Shown piece after piece: positions 47,139 to 54,504 of a stretch of 64,000 nucleotides of DNA. How positions within the stretch are numbered: position 1 is the first letter of the stretch; each line of letters starts with the position of its first letter. The DNA is taken from positions 310,001-374,000 of the forward strand of contig NZ_JBDKWZ010000002.1 of NCBI RefSeq assembly GCF_039710355.1. The letters are read 5' to 3'. The stretch is from Rapidithrix thailandica. Lineage in GTDB: Bacteria; Bacteroidota; Bacteroidia; Cytophagales; Flammeovirgaceae. The notes under the pieces are model-generated. The model searched no databases. It was not told where the DNA came from and saw nothing but the letters and a program-made list of their open reading frames with translations. The translations under genes and the position numbers were made by a program.

Positions 47139-47189
47139 AAAACACTTCATTACAGCGTTTTTTTTCACCTTGATCAGTTTATCCTTAAT

Positions 47190-47612
47190 TTACGAAGGTT
47201 CTGATTGCTCTAATTCATGAAGAACAGTATAACATAAGGTTGTACACATTTGTACTAAGCGGGGGATAGAATCCACTTTTGCTTTAAGAAAAGCCCTTTG
47301 TACAATGATATCAAAGAGATTTTGCACAATGTTCGCATCTACAATGTCCAAGGAAGATTTAAGCGCTTTTGCCAACCGATATACACTGTCCCAATCATGC
47401 GCCTTTGTCGCATTTTGAAGTTGGGTTACTTTGACAAGGAGATTTACTTGCAACTGCCGGACGGTTCGCTCAAGCAATATTTGATTCCCATCACTCATTG
47501 CTTGCAAAGAAGTCCAACATATTAACTTACGTTTTTCCGGAAGAATATGATAAGCTTTGAGAGGATTTGACAAGAAGTTTAATGTGCTGAAATCAGGCAC
47601 AAATTCATTCAT
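47190..47612 (-). CDS. Hpt-like four-helix protein without the phospho-His
   Basis: The protein has 140 residues. The C-terminal 95 residues look like a histidine phosphotransfer domain: VTQLQNATKAHDWDSVYRLA, KALKSSLDIVDANIVQNLFD, then a hydrophobic last helix. In true Hpt domains the second helix reads AHxLKSS with the phosphorylated His; here it is AKALKSS, so the acceptor His is replaced by Lys. It may bind a response regulator without phosphotransfer. The first 40 residues are not recognised. No kinase gene is near. The assignment is by pattern only. Confidence 0.55.
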   Translation of the reverse strand: MNEFVPDFSTLNFLSNPLKAYHILPEKRKLICWTSLQAMSDGNQILLERTVRQLQVNLLVKVTQLQNATKAHDWDSVYRLAKALKSSLDIVDANIVQNLFDIIVQRAFLKAKVDSIPRLVQMCTTLCYTVLHELEQSEPS

Positions 47613-48161
47613 AATTCATGACTATATGTTGAAAAAATGAATAGTAGAAATAACCTTTTAAGGTTGATGAGTCCTCTTATATACGGGTTGTTTGATTGGA
47701 CTTTAGGAGATGTTTGGATGGGTCTTTATCCTTTCTTTATAAAAACGTTCAGATCAACACCAAGCATATAAAAACCTAATAATGAAACTATTAAATACAC
47801 TCCAAGCTAACTCTGTTTAAAGCCAAAGAGCGTATATTCTTTGAAAAAACACTTTCAATTTTCTGAATTCAAATATTAATCGTACTACTAAAGAATAAGA
47901 TTCTGTTGCCTATTCCTATGAGGAAATTTTCCTCACTCAATTGACTTTTATCATTTAAGGTGGTTTTATATTCTATACATTGTTTTTGAAACCGAGTCTA
48001 CTACCTCATGGTTGCTTGTTCAGGCGGGTGAGTAAGATCATTCTTTCAACTGATCCCTATCAGAAGATTTAATTAAAAATGTATCTACTTTATCCTATGG
48101 CGCTTCCCCTGCTTGGGGTTACAGAAAACAGGGGAAAAACGCTATTGTGCTAAAAGCATAA
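47613..48161. other. Non-coding or decayed region
   Basis: No intact gene is visible. Short translated stretches near 48060-48150 look like decayed coding sequence (for example LSYGASPAWGYRKQGKN) but are interrupted and cannot be assigned. GC is low. Confidence 0.4.
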
Positions 48162-48374
48162 GACCCTAGAATCTCAAAAGAAGCACTGATAAAAGAGTGG
48201 TTGAGTCAAAAAAGAGCATACAATGAGGCTGATTTCACCGTATACACTCAAATTAAACATCAATTTGAACCGCATCAGGAGGAACACTTGGTCTTATACG
48301 CTACCAATCACTATCTCGACCGGTTTTTGGCGGAAACCCGCGCTTATTTACAAACCTCTGAGAGCAATTCCTAA
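48162..48374 (+). pseudogene. Remnant: C-terminus of an AAA/zeta-toxin-like kinase
   Basis: An open stretch of 70 codons has no start codon of its own and is preceded in frame by a stop. It reads KEWLSQKRAYNEADFTVYTQ, IKHQFEPHQEEHLVLYATNH, then RFLAETRAYLQ. This resembles the last part of small AAA-type P-loop kinases that in Bacteroidota often precede COG2187 phosphotransferases. The following gene fragment fits that partner, which strengthens the reading. The P-loop half is missing. Confidence 0.4.
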
Positions 48375-48386
48375 TGCAATTTTACG

Positions 48387-48659
48387 ATGACAAGGGAACA
48401 AATCCATACATTGCTCACCACCTTCACAAGTGATACGGAATTCATCGAAACTCATATTTCCTGGGTTATTCTTTCCGGTCGATTCGTCTACAAAATCAAA
48501 AAGTCCGTATGCTATTCATTTCTCGATTTTTCTAGTTTGGAAAAAAGAAAGTATTACTGTCACAAAGAGCTTGCGCTTAACAGAATGTGCAACACCTCTG
48601 AAATTATGCATAAAACGAACCACCTTTTGTATGTAAAAGTGGTTCGTTTTCAAAAGTGA
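48387..48659 (+). pseudogene. Remnant: N-terminus of a COG2187-like phosphotransferase
   Basis: The frame has 90 codons. Residues 1-65 look like the beginning of a COG2187 aminoglycoside-phosphotransferase-like protein (EFIETHISWVILSGRFVYKI, then KKSVCYSFLDFSSLEKRKYY, CHKELALNR). Intact members have more than 300 residues. After the LNR the match stops and the frame runs into a terminator-like hairpin. The protein is therefore truncated by deletion. Confidence 0.55.
48612..48655 (+). terminator. Hairpin at the end of the kinase remnant
   Basis: AAAACGAACCAC and GTGGTTCGTTTT form a perfect 12-bp stem with a 15-base loop, followed by CAAAAG. Its position inside the truncated frame suggests that it was the terminator of the original operon, brought close by the deletion. 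Confidence 0.6.
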
Positions 48660-48787
48660 ACCGCCTGTTTTACAGATTCCTGTAAAGGTTGCTGTTCTTC
48701 AATCAATGCTATTTTAAATGAGTGAAGCCAAGCCCCCCTTTCATCATCATGTAATTAAAATATAGTAAGACAATCCACTGGCAATCA

Positions 48788-49924
48788 TTAATCAAAACCA
48801 TTATTTAAAACATCTTTCCCATCGATACACTGTTGTAAAAAATCCTCCATATTTTCTGCCAACCACCGAATTTTGTCTTCATCCGGACCAAATGCGATAA
48901 TTTGCCCGGATTTTCCTTTGCTTCCGGGAGCATAATCAATCGCGGCAAAATTGCCTCCGGCCGTACTTAAAAAAGGCACCCAATAGGGGTTTGTATACAT
49001 TCCTATCGTTTTTCTGCCATCGGGATAATTATTTCCTGTCAATTCTTCCTGCACCCAATCATCATAGATCACCTTCCAGTTCTTCCACTCTTGTAAAACT
49101 TGTTCGGCTGTTAAAAACCCAGTCTTATGAATGCCATTGTGCAATTCAAAAAGAACTTGTAAGTCATCCGGGAAAGGGAACTCCGACAGGTTTTCAAACT
49201 CTTTGTAAACAGCCTCATTTTGCCTGGGTGAAATTACTTGCAAGCCTAGTTTGCTCAAAAAGTTCTGAAACGTTTTTTTTAAGTTTTCCGGCTCCAGCCT
49301 GGCCCCCATCGTATTCAAATATTTCTCAATATACTTTTGCTTTTCTTTCGCTATTTTGGCTTCGTTATACTTTTTAGGAACCCGTTTGTACAAATACTCC
49401 CCTGTCTTTTCATAAGGTCTTTCGTCTATCAGCATCCCTGAATTCACGGTTTTTTGAGAAAATTCACCTTTGCCAAAGGTGACCATAAACTGTGGATTGA
49501 GGTTCAGTTCCGGTTGTCTTTCAAACAGCCCCTTTCTTCGGTCTTCCGCGAGGCCTTCAAATTGGTTTTCAAACACTATATCCATCCATTTTTGAAAGCT
49601 CCCTGATTTATTAAAATGCAACGCCACAATATCTTTACTTTTAAGAAAAGCGAATGCCTCATAAGGCACACTGTCCGTTTTAGGAGTAATGATGATGAGT
49701 TTTAGTACTTCGCTACCCAATACTTCCGAAAGCTCATTTAAGAGTAAATCGCGAAAACCAAAAGTATCATAGGATTTGTAATTCCGGTAAGCCGGATCAG
49801 GGTGTTGAGAGTAGTCTTTGTAATAGGGAGCGGGAAAACTCTCGAGAGGTATGGTCGCAAATTCAAAATTTTCAAACGCTAACTTCTTTAACTGGCTGTT
49901 GTAAGGTATTTTTTGTAAGTTCAT
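48788..49924 (-). CDS. SMI1/KNR4 (SUKH) domain protein with unknown N-domain
   Basis: The protein has 378 residues from ATG 49924 (MNLQKIPYNSQLKKLAFENF). The first 190 residues are not recognised. The C-terminal 180 residues fit SUKH: FPFPDDLQVLFELHNGIHKT, FLTAEQVLQEWKNW, YWVPFLSTAGGNFAAIDYAP and IIAFGPDEDKIRWLAENMED. SUKH proteins are often immunity proteins against polymorphic or contact-dependent nuclease toxins, but also occur alone as housekeeping binders. No toxin gene is adjacent in this window. Single-gene unit. Confidence 0.78.
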   Translation of the reverse strand: MNLQKIPYNSQLKKLAFENFEFATIPLESFPAPYYKDYSQHPDPAYRNYKSYDTFGFRDLLLNELSEVLGSEVLKLIIITPKTDSVPYEAFAFLKSKDIVALHFNKSGSFQKWMDIVFENQFEGLAEDRRKGLFERQPELNLNPQFMVTFGKGEFSQKTVNSGMLIDERPYEKTGEYLYKRVPKKYNEAKIAKEKQKYIEKYLNTMGARLEPENLKKTFQNFLSKLGLQVISPRQNEAVYKEFENLSEFPFPDDLQVLFELHNGIHKTGFLTAEQVLQEWKNWKVIYDDWVQEELTGNNYPDGRKTIGMYTNPYWVPFLSTAGGNFAAIDYAPGSKGKSGQIIAFGPDEDKIRWLAENMEDFLQQCIDGKDVLNNGFD

Positions 49925-49986
49925 TTTTATTGTCAAATTGTTTTTTTTCTAAGAGCCTGTTTAAATTTCATCTTTTGGACTGCAAA

Positions 49987-50161
49987 TTCCTAGTTTAGGA
50001 ACCTCAGTTCATCATTTCTGAGTGATCCGGAATGCCGGCCACCGGAATGCCGGCCACCGGAATGCCGGCCACCGGAATGCTGACACCCAGTCAAATCATT
50101 CCACTACTCTCCGAATAGTCAAACCATCAAAAAGAATTTTCTAAGAACCCTAAACTAGGAA
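49987..50161. repeat. Inverted-repeat-bounded segment with a 15-bp tandem repeat
   Basis: TTCCTAGTTTAGG (49987-49999) and CCTAAACTAGGAA (50149-50161) are perfect 13-bp inverted copies. Between them, CCGGAATGCCGGCCA is repeated three times exactly and a fourth time partly (50027-50085). The segment has no open frame. Repeated short sites near an element end recall the multiple transposase-binding sites of IS21-type elements, so this may be a remnant or a non-autonomous derivative. That assignment is from memory and uncertain. Confidence 0.6.
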
Positions 50162-50295
50162 GTTTCGCTACCAAATACGAATTCTAAACATACGCTAATA
50201 CTATCGAGGTGCAAGAAATAAAAAGATTTGTGGTTTATACAGACAAACATAATCATACGCTAACCGTTATAACCATATATACAATCTAATCAATA
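50162..50295. other. Region upstream of the putative RiPP operon
   Basis: AAGATTTG at 50223-50230 is one base from a TAnnTTTG box and could drive the operon with a leader of about 55 bases. Nothing else is visible. Confidence 0.3.
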
Positions 50296-50814
50296 ATGAA
50301 TTCAGATATTGTTCAGTACAAGTATAATGTACATACCAAGTCAGCACTATTTTTTAAGAAGGCTCCCTCCTCCCTGATCATAATTGTAATTTTAGGAATT
50401 ACTCTTGGATTAATGACCATCAAATGGTTTTTGGGGGTTATTTTTTTAGTGATCGTCCTGCTTGTCAAATCCCATTATAAGGGCCTGAAAAAAGGCATTA
50501 TCTTAGAAAACCAGTTTATGCTAATTGGAGATGAAATTATTTATTTTTCAAATATTAAAAAGGCGGTGTTTGATGGCAAAAAAAAACAATTGCAATTGTC
50601 TATAAATGGAAAAGAACATCCCCTTTTCATCAAATCAGTACAATTTACAAGTGGTGCCCGTAAAGATTTCAAAATCAAAAAACATCAATACAACAAACTG
50701 TGTAAAGTAAGCGAAAAAATATTAGTAAGAATCCAAAAAAGATCGCCAAAAACAATCATTAAAATACAAAACGAAAGCTCTCTCCGTAAATATCAAACGC
50801 AACATTTTGAATAA
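50296..50814 (+). CDS. Small membrane protein at the head of the radical SAM operon
   Basis: I do not recognise this 172-residue protein. It has two adjacent hydrophobic helices (about 25-57: SSLIIIVILGITLGLMTIKW and LGVIFLVIVLLVK). A soluble part follows that looks like a bacterial PH-like domain (ILENQFMLIGDEIIYFSNIK; KKKQLQLSINGKEHPLFIKS) and a very basic C-terminus. Its stop overlaps the start of the radical SAM gene by 8 bp, so the two are translationally coupled. It may tether the maturation machinery to the membrane or help export; that is inference only. Confidence 0.75.
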   Translation: MNSDIVQYKYNVHTKSALFFKKAPSSLIIIVILGITLGLMTIKWFLGVIFLVIVLLVKSHYKGLKKGIILENQFMLIGDEIIYFSNIKKAVFDGKKKQLQLSINGKEHPLFIKSVQFTSGARKDFKIKKHQYNKLCKVSEKILVRIQKRSPKTIIKIQNESSLRKYQTQHFE

Positions 50815-52648
50815 AGTAAAAGACATACAAGAAGTCGACAACAGCGCCCCATTCAAAAAAATGGTGCATCTGCTCTATGTTCCGACAATGTTTTGCAACC
50901 TGGGATGCAAGTACTGTTACTTAGGCAGTCAAACAGACCAAAAATCTTTGGTCAAAGAAGAACACAAAGCCGTTGAAGCCTTGGATTTTGCGCTGAAAAA
51001 GTTTCTAAAGGCAGACGTTTTACCGTTTAATGTTTCTCTTCATGGAGGAGAAGTAACTACCCTCCGGCAAACCACGCTCAAAGCACTGTATAAACTCATT
51101 GAACAGCATTATTTGAATCACTTTGATCATTTAACCGCCAATGGTTTTAAGAAGGTGAATCCCCATATCAAAACCAATCTGTATAATTTTGACAAACTTC
51201 ACGGCTTGATGCTTGAACACAAAGTATCCATCAGTGCAAGTATTGACCTTCCCTTGTCGCTTCATGAAAAATACAGAACCACGAAAAAAGACCAGTCTAC
51301 TTTAGCAAAAACCCTCAATAACCTCAAGCTCTTGGGCCAATACCCTCACGGTAAAAAAATATCAGCAACTTTATACCAAGAGCATTTCGATAAATGCGAT
51401 GAGCTGATTCAGGACATTTGGTATATTCATAATGAATTAAAGTTCGACATGAATCAATTTAATTTCATGTTTGGCTTTAACTCAGCCTTGAATGACGATA
51501 AGTTTAACGACAATTTGTTAGATACTACCCCCATTTCGCACGAAGGCCAAGTAGCCTTCTATCATAAAATGAAGGAAAGTTTCACCGGTACCGAGTTGGA
51601 GTATGGATTTAAAAGAAATTGGTTTGATGAATTCACCCCTTCCTATTGTACCAATGCGTTCAATTGCGGTGAACGCTTTTTTCTGCTGCAAGCGGATGGA
51701 AATATATATTCCTGTGTGAGAGGCCAAGGGGTAGAACCTTTCTTTTACGGAAACATCTTTCACGACTCGGTGGAGGATATTTTGAATGCCGGTAAACAAA
51801 AGATCGCCAAAGTCCATCAAGAACAGGAGCTGCATGAAGACTGTCAAAAGTGTGAATACCTGCATATATGCCATACCGGTTGCCCCTTTGTGAAAAATGA
51901 ATCGAGAAGTGGTAAGTCATATACTTGTCTATTGCAAAAAGAGATTTATAAGGACAATCCCATTGCCTATCCTCCGGCAAAAAATACCGAGCATCAAAAA
52001 TTACTTCTGGAAGACTATACATTCCGGATGCACCCTCATAAACTTTCCGCCAAACCGGAAAAGAAGATTTCCTTTGAGGTGCCTACAGAGCTTACGGAAG
52101 CTAACAACCATTTGAAATCAATTATTGAAGGAGACACTATTTTAGAAAGTCTTTATGCTGAAGATGCTTTTTTCTTTGATTTGGATGGCGATATCTACCC
52201 CTTAGCCTCTCAAATATTAAAAGTTAAAAGAGAATTTTATAACCTATGTCCGGAAGACAGTATCCGCATCCATATCAAAAAATCCATTTTCGAAGTCAAT
52301 TGCAAAGAGAAAATAAGGAACACTTTCTATATTCAAATGCTCCGGGATACCAAAGTTGTATATGGAGATGAAAAGCGCACCAAACAAGAACACCTCTTCA
52401 CCCATCAGATATTCTACAACCTGCTGAAAGAAAGTACGGTTCTCGGATCAGAATACTTTGAATTCAATTTGGGCAAGCTCTTACGCTCCAGTCAGGAGTA
52501 TTTTATAGAGAATGTTCCGAATAATATCTTTTTTACCACTTTGACTTTAAGAGATTATCACTATCAAAAACAGAAACAAAATGCATTTTATCATATTCAG
52601 GCGATAAACCTGCCTTTTCAAAACATTGAATTTTTTTGGAATGAGTAA
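50807..52648 (+). CDS. Radical SAM/SPASM peptide maturase with extra C-terminal domain
   Basis: The protein has 613 residues from TTG 50807, which overlaps the previous gene; an ATG at 50864 is a possible alternative start. The radical SAM cluster motif is CNLGCKYC (Cys30, Cys34, Cys37), with the SAM-binding HGGE at 79-82. The SPASM region has Cys281, Cys287, Cys303, Cys346, Cys349, Cys355, Cys359 and Cys374 (QADGNIYSCVRGQG; CQKCEYLHICHTGC), enough for two auxiliary 4Fe-4S clusters. Residues from about 395 to 613 form an extra domain with no Cys motif that I do not recognise. Enzymes of this type modify ribosomal peptides or activate sulfatases. No sulfatase is near, but a precursor-like gene follows after 11 bp, so peptide modification is favoured. 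Confidence 0.9.
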   Translation: MNKVKDIQEVDNSAPFKKMVHLLYVPTMFCNLGCKYCYLGSQTDQKSLVKEEHKAVEALDFALKKFLKADVLPFNVSLHGGEVTTLRQTTLKALYKLIEQHYLNHFDHLTANGFKKVNPHIKTNLYNFDKLHGLMLEHKVSISASIDLPLSLHEKYRTTKKDQSTLAKTLNNLKLLGQYPHGKKISATLYQEHFDKCDELIQDIWYIHNELKFDMNQFNFMFGFNSALNDDKFNDNLLDTTPISHEGQVAFYHKMKESFTGTELEYGFKRNWFDEFTPSYCTNAFNCGERFFLLQADGNIYSCVRGQGVEPFFYGNIFHDSVEDILNAGKQKIAKVHQEQELHEDCQKCEYLHICHTGCPFVKNESRSGKSYTCLLQKEIYKDNPIAYPPAKNTEHQKLLLEDYTFRMHPHKLSAKPEKKISFEVPTELTEANNHLKSIIEGDTILESLYAEDAFFFDLDGDIYPLASQILKVKREFYNLCPEDSIRIHIKKSIFEVNCKEKIRNTFYIQMLRDTKVVYGDEKRTKQEHLFTHQIFYNLLKESTVLGSEYFEFNLGKLLRSSQEYFIENVPNNIFFTTLTLRDYHYQKQKQNAFYHIQAINLPFQNIEFFWNE

Positions 52649-52659
52649 AATATTGACAA

Positions 52660-53091
52660 ATGATAGGAATACAAGGTCCCAAACAAATAATTCGCTTGGC
52701 TAACAACCTAGACAGGTTTCTGACAATGCTAGGTTTTGACAATCCGGAGGAGAAAAATAACTTAAGTCAGACGATTGTCCAGCACTTCATAGATTTCCGG
52801 GCATCCAAGCCCCACTTGATTTATGCCAATGGTGAAATAAAACTCATCGTAAAAAATGCTCCGTTGAAAACCTATGCCGCTCCTCAGGGCCCCGAAGAGG
52901 ATATTCTGTTTTTTAGCGAAAAGAAAATTGCTCATATCAATAGGGACAAATACTTAAATGACAGTAAGGTCGACTTTGAACAAACAGACTTGGGAATCGT
53001 CCATGCCCATACCAGTATTACCTCTTGGAATAGTAATAACAACAACAATAATAATAACAATAACAACAATAATAACAACAACAATGGCTAA
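52660..53091 (+). CDS. Putative RiPP precursor with poly-asparagine core
   Basis: The protein has 143 residues from ATG 52660, 11 bp after the maturase stop. Residues 1-120 form a normal, mixed-composition leader (IIRLANNLDRFLTMLGFDNP; HFIDFRASKPHLIYANGEIK). The C-terminus reads TSITSWNS followed by 17 Asn and a Gly. The Asn codons are mixed (8 AAT, 9 AAC), so the run is not a simple triplet expansion. Trp-Asn-Ser-Asn is also the start of the dynobactin core, in which a radical SAM enzyme joins Trp1 to Asn4; this is recalled from literature and may be coincidence in a low-complexity tail. I infer that this is the substrate of the adjacent maturase. No protease or dedicated exporter is adjacent. 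Confidence 0.7.
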   Translation: MIGIQGPKQIIRLANNLDRFLTMLGFDNPEEKNNLSQTIVQHFIDFRASKPHLIYANGEIKLIVKNAPLKTYAAPQGPEEDILFFSEKKIAHINRDKYLNDSKVDFEQTDLGIVHAHTSITSWNSNNNNNNNNNNNNNNNNNG

Positions 53092-53155
53092 ATGGGGTAC
53101 GACATTGTTGTATCAAAAAGAAGCGTTGGGACAAGCTACCTCAACGCTTCTTTTA
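53081..53155 (+). terminator. Operon terminator, copy 1 of a 75-bp direct repeat
   Basis: The 75-bp segment spans the last codons of the poly-Asn gene and its terminator: AAAAGAAGCGTTG pairs perfectly with CAACGCTTCTTTT (13 bp) and ends in a T run. The segment recurs at 54370-54444 with 73 of 75 bases identical. The perfect stem suggests that this copy is the original one. Confidence 0.85.
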
Positions 53156-53202
53156 TCTACATTAGCGGTAATTAGAATCCTGAAAAAAAGGACAAAAAAT
53201 TA

Positions 53203-53553
53203 AACAAAGCAATAGAGTTAAGAAGTCAAAAAAACTATCCGAATCAGAAAAAATTAATTAATGACTACCCAAATAATGCTTAAATTTACTACCACTCTGC
53301 TTAGCTTTGCGATATTATGGAATGGGGAGTTGAAACCAGACCCAAACATGAAAAATCCATAGCTCTTATTGACAGAGCAATACAAGAATTCCCTTCCAAT
53401 AATGACTATAAAGTTTTTAAAGCTATCGCTTTATATAATGTGAAGCACTATAAAGAAGCAATGAACTTTTTATTGAATGTTATTGCAACCACAAGTCGTG
53501 ATAAAGGCATTCAAGAATATGAAAAGCCAGTGCATATTATTCGGATAAACTAG
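53203..53553 (+). pseudogene. Decayed TPR-protein fragment
   Basis: From 53203 the frame reads AIELRSQKNYPNQKKLINDY before a stop. From ATG 53317 a 78-residue frame has a TPR-like stretch (SIALIDRAIQEFPSNNDYKV, FKAIALYNVKHYKEAMNFLL). The pieces look like the remains of one tetratricopeptide gene. The 78-residue frame could still be expressed, but its N-terminus is not natural. AT-rich; it belongs to the segment between the two direct repeats. Confidence 0.4.
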
Positions 53554-53569
53554 ATAAAAAATTTATTTA

Positions 53570-54358
53570 ATGAAATTACCATTATATCAAATCGATGCAT
53601 TTACCGATAAAATATTTGGTGGAAATCCAGCCTGTGTTGTACCATTGAAAAAATGGTTGCCAGACGAAATTCTATTAAAAATAGCAAAAGAAAATGCGGT
53701 GGCTGAAACTGCTTTTTTTGTTGATAACGGCAATAGAATACATTTAAGATGGTTTACTCCCGAAATTGAAATGGATTTATGCGGTCACGCAACTCTTGCC
53801 TCTGCTCATTGTTTAAAATTTATTCTAAACTACCCTAAGGATGAAATAATATTCGATACCTTGAGTGGAGATTTAGTAATTTCTGTTGAGAAGGATCTGT
53901 ATTCTATGAATTTTCCTTCGAGAATGCCGGCCGTTTCAGAGTTACCGGAAATTATTAGCCAATCTTTAAACATTCAACCTAGGGAGGTTTTAAAAGCAAG
54001 AGATTATGTACTGGTTTACGATACGGAAGAGCAAATAAAAAATATAAAAATTGACCGACAACTTTTCGATCAAATAAATCTTGACCCCGGAGGAGTAATT
54101 GTAACAGCAATTGGAGATACCTGTGATTTCGTTTCAAGATTTTTCACGCCACAAGCATCAATTTTAGAAGATCCGGTAACCGGTTCTGCACATTGTTCCT
54201 TAATTCCATTTTGGGCAAAAAGACTCAACAAAAAAGAACTTTATGCCCAACAAGTATCAGAGCGAATCGGTACACTATATTGTGAAGACAGAGGTGACCG
54301 GGTTATTATTAGTGGACAGGCAAAAACATATTCCACCGGAAACTTATGGTTAGAATAA
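53570..54358 (+). CDS. PhzF family isomerase/epimerase
   Basis: The protein has 262 residues, normal for the family. Signatures: LYQIDAFTDKIFGGNPACVV at the N-terminus, catalytic Glu46 in AVAETAFFV, RWFTPEIEMDLCGHATLASA, and near the end FTPQASILEDPVTGSAHCSL. PhzF enzymes isomerise dihydro-hydroxyanthranilate in phenazine synthesis, but most members, including lone ones such as this, have unknown substrates. No other phenazine gene is present. Codon use is AT-richer than in the neighbours, and the gene is bracketed by 75-bp direct repeats, so it was probably acquired as a unit. Confidence 0.92.
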   Translation: MKLPLYQIDAFTDKIFGGNPACVVPLKKWLPDEILLKIAKENAVAETAFFVDNGNRIHLRWFTPEIEMDLCGHATLASAHCLKFILNYPKDEIIFDTLSGDLVISVEKDLYSMNFPSRMPAVSELPEIISQSLNIQPREVLKARDYVLVYDTEEQIKNIKIDRQLFDQINLDPGGVIVTAIGDTCDFVSRFFTPQASILEDPVTGSAHCSLIPFWAKRLNKKELYAQQVSERIGTLYCEDRGDRVIISGQAKTYSTGNLWLE

Positions 54359-54369
54359 AACTACCGCTC

Positions 54370-54444
54370 ACAATGGCTAAATGCGGTACGACATTGTTGT
54401 ATCAAAAAGAAGCCTTGGGACAAGCTACCTCAACGCTTCTTTTA
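54370..54444 (+). repeat. Copy 2 of the 75-bp terminator repeat
   Basis: This segment is identical to 53081-53155 except at two bases. One difference lies in the hairpin stem (AAGCCTTG against CAACGCTT), which weakens it. It now ends the phzF gene. Together with copy 1 it brackets 1.2 kb like a cassette or a recombination scar. Confidence 0.85.
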
Positions 54445-54504
54445 GTCTTTTTATGTATCAAATCTGATTTTCTGATTCGGAAAATATGCCATTCAATACA
54501 CTAC

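Noticed and set aside
50027..50085. 15-bp repeats as a CRISPR or coding repeat
   Set aside because: The units are directly adjacent with no spacers, and no frame is open across the segment.
50807..52648. Anaerobic sulfatase-maturing enzyme
   Set aside because: The cluster motifs would allow it, but no sulfatase gene is present in the window and a precursor-like gene is directly coupled; kept only as an alternative.
53038..53088. Poly-Asn tail as a sequencing or triplet-slippage artefact
   Set aside because: The AAT and AAC codons are irregularly mixed and the run ends with a Gly codon and stop before a perfect terminator, so it is a genuine coding sequence; its function remains inference.
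53086..53202. A 39-codon frame (MAKWGTTLLYQKEALGQATS...) overlapping the end of the poly-Asn gene
   Set aside because: It lies on the perfect terminator hairpin and the same sequence recurs after phzF with different downstream residues, so the conservation is explained by the terminator repeat rather than by a peptide.
53570..54358. Part of a phenazine biosynthesis cluster
   Set aside because: No other phz gene is present; the PhzF family is broad and the gene lies in a repeat-bracketed segment.
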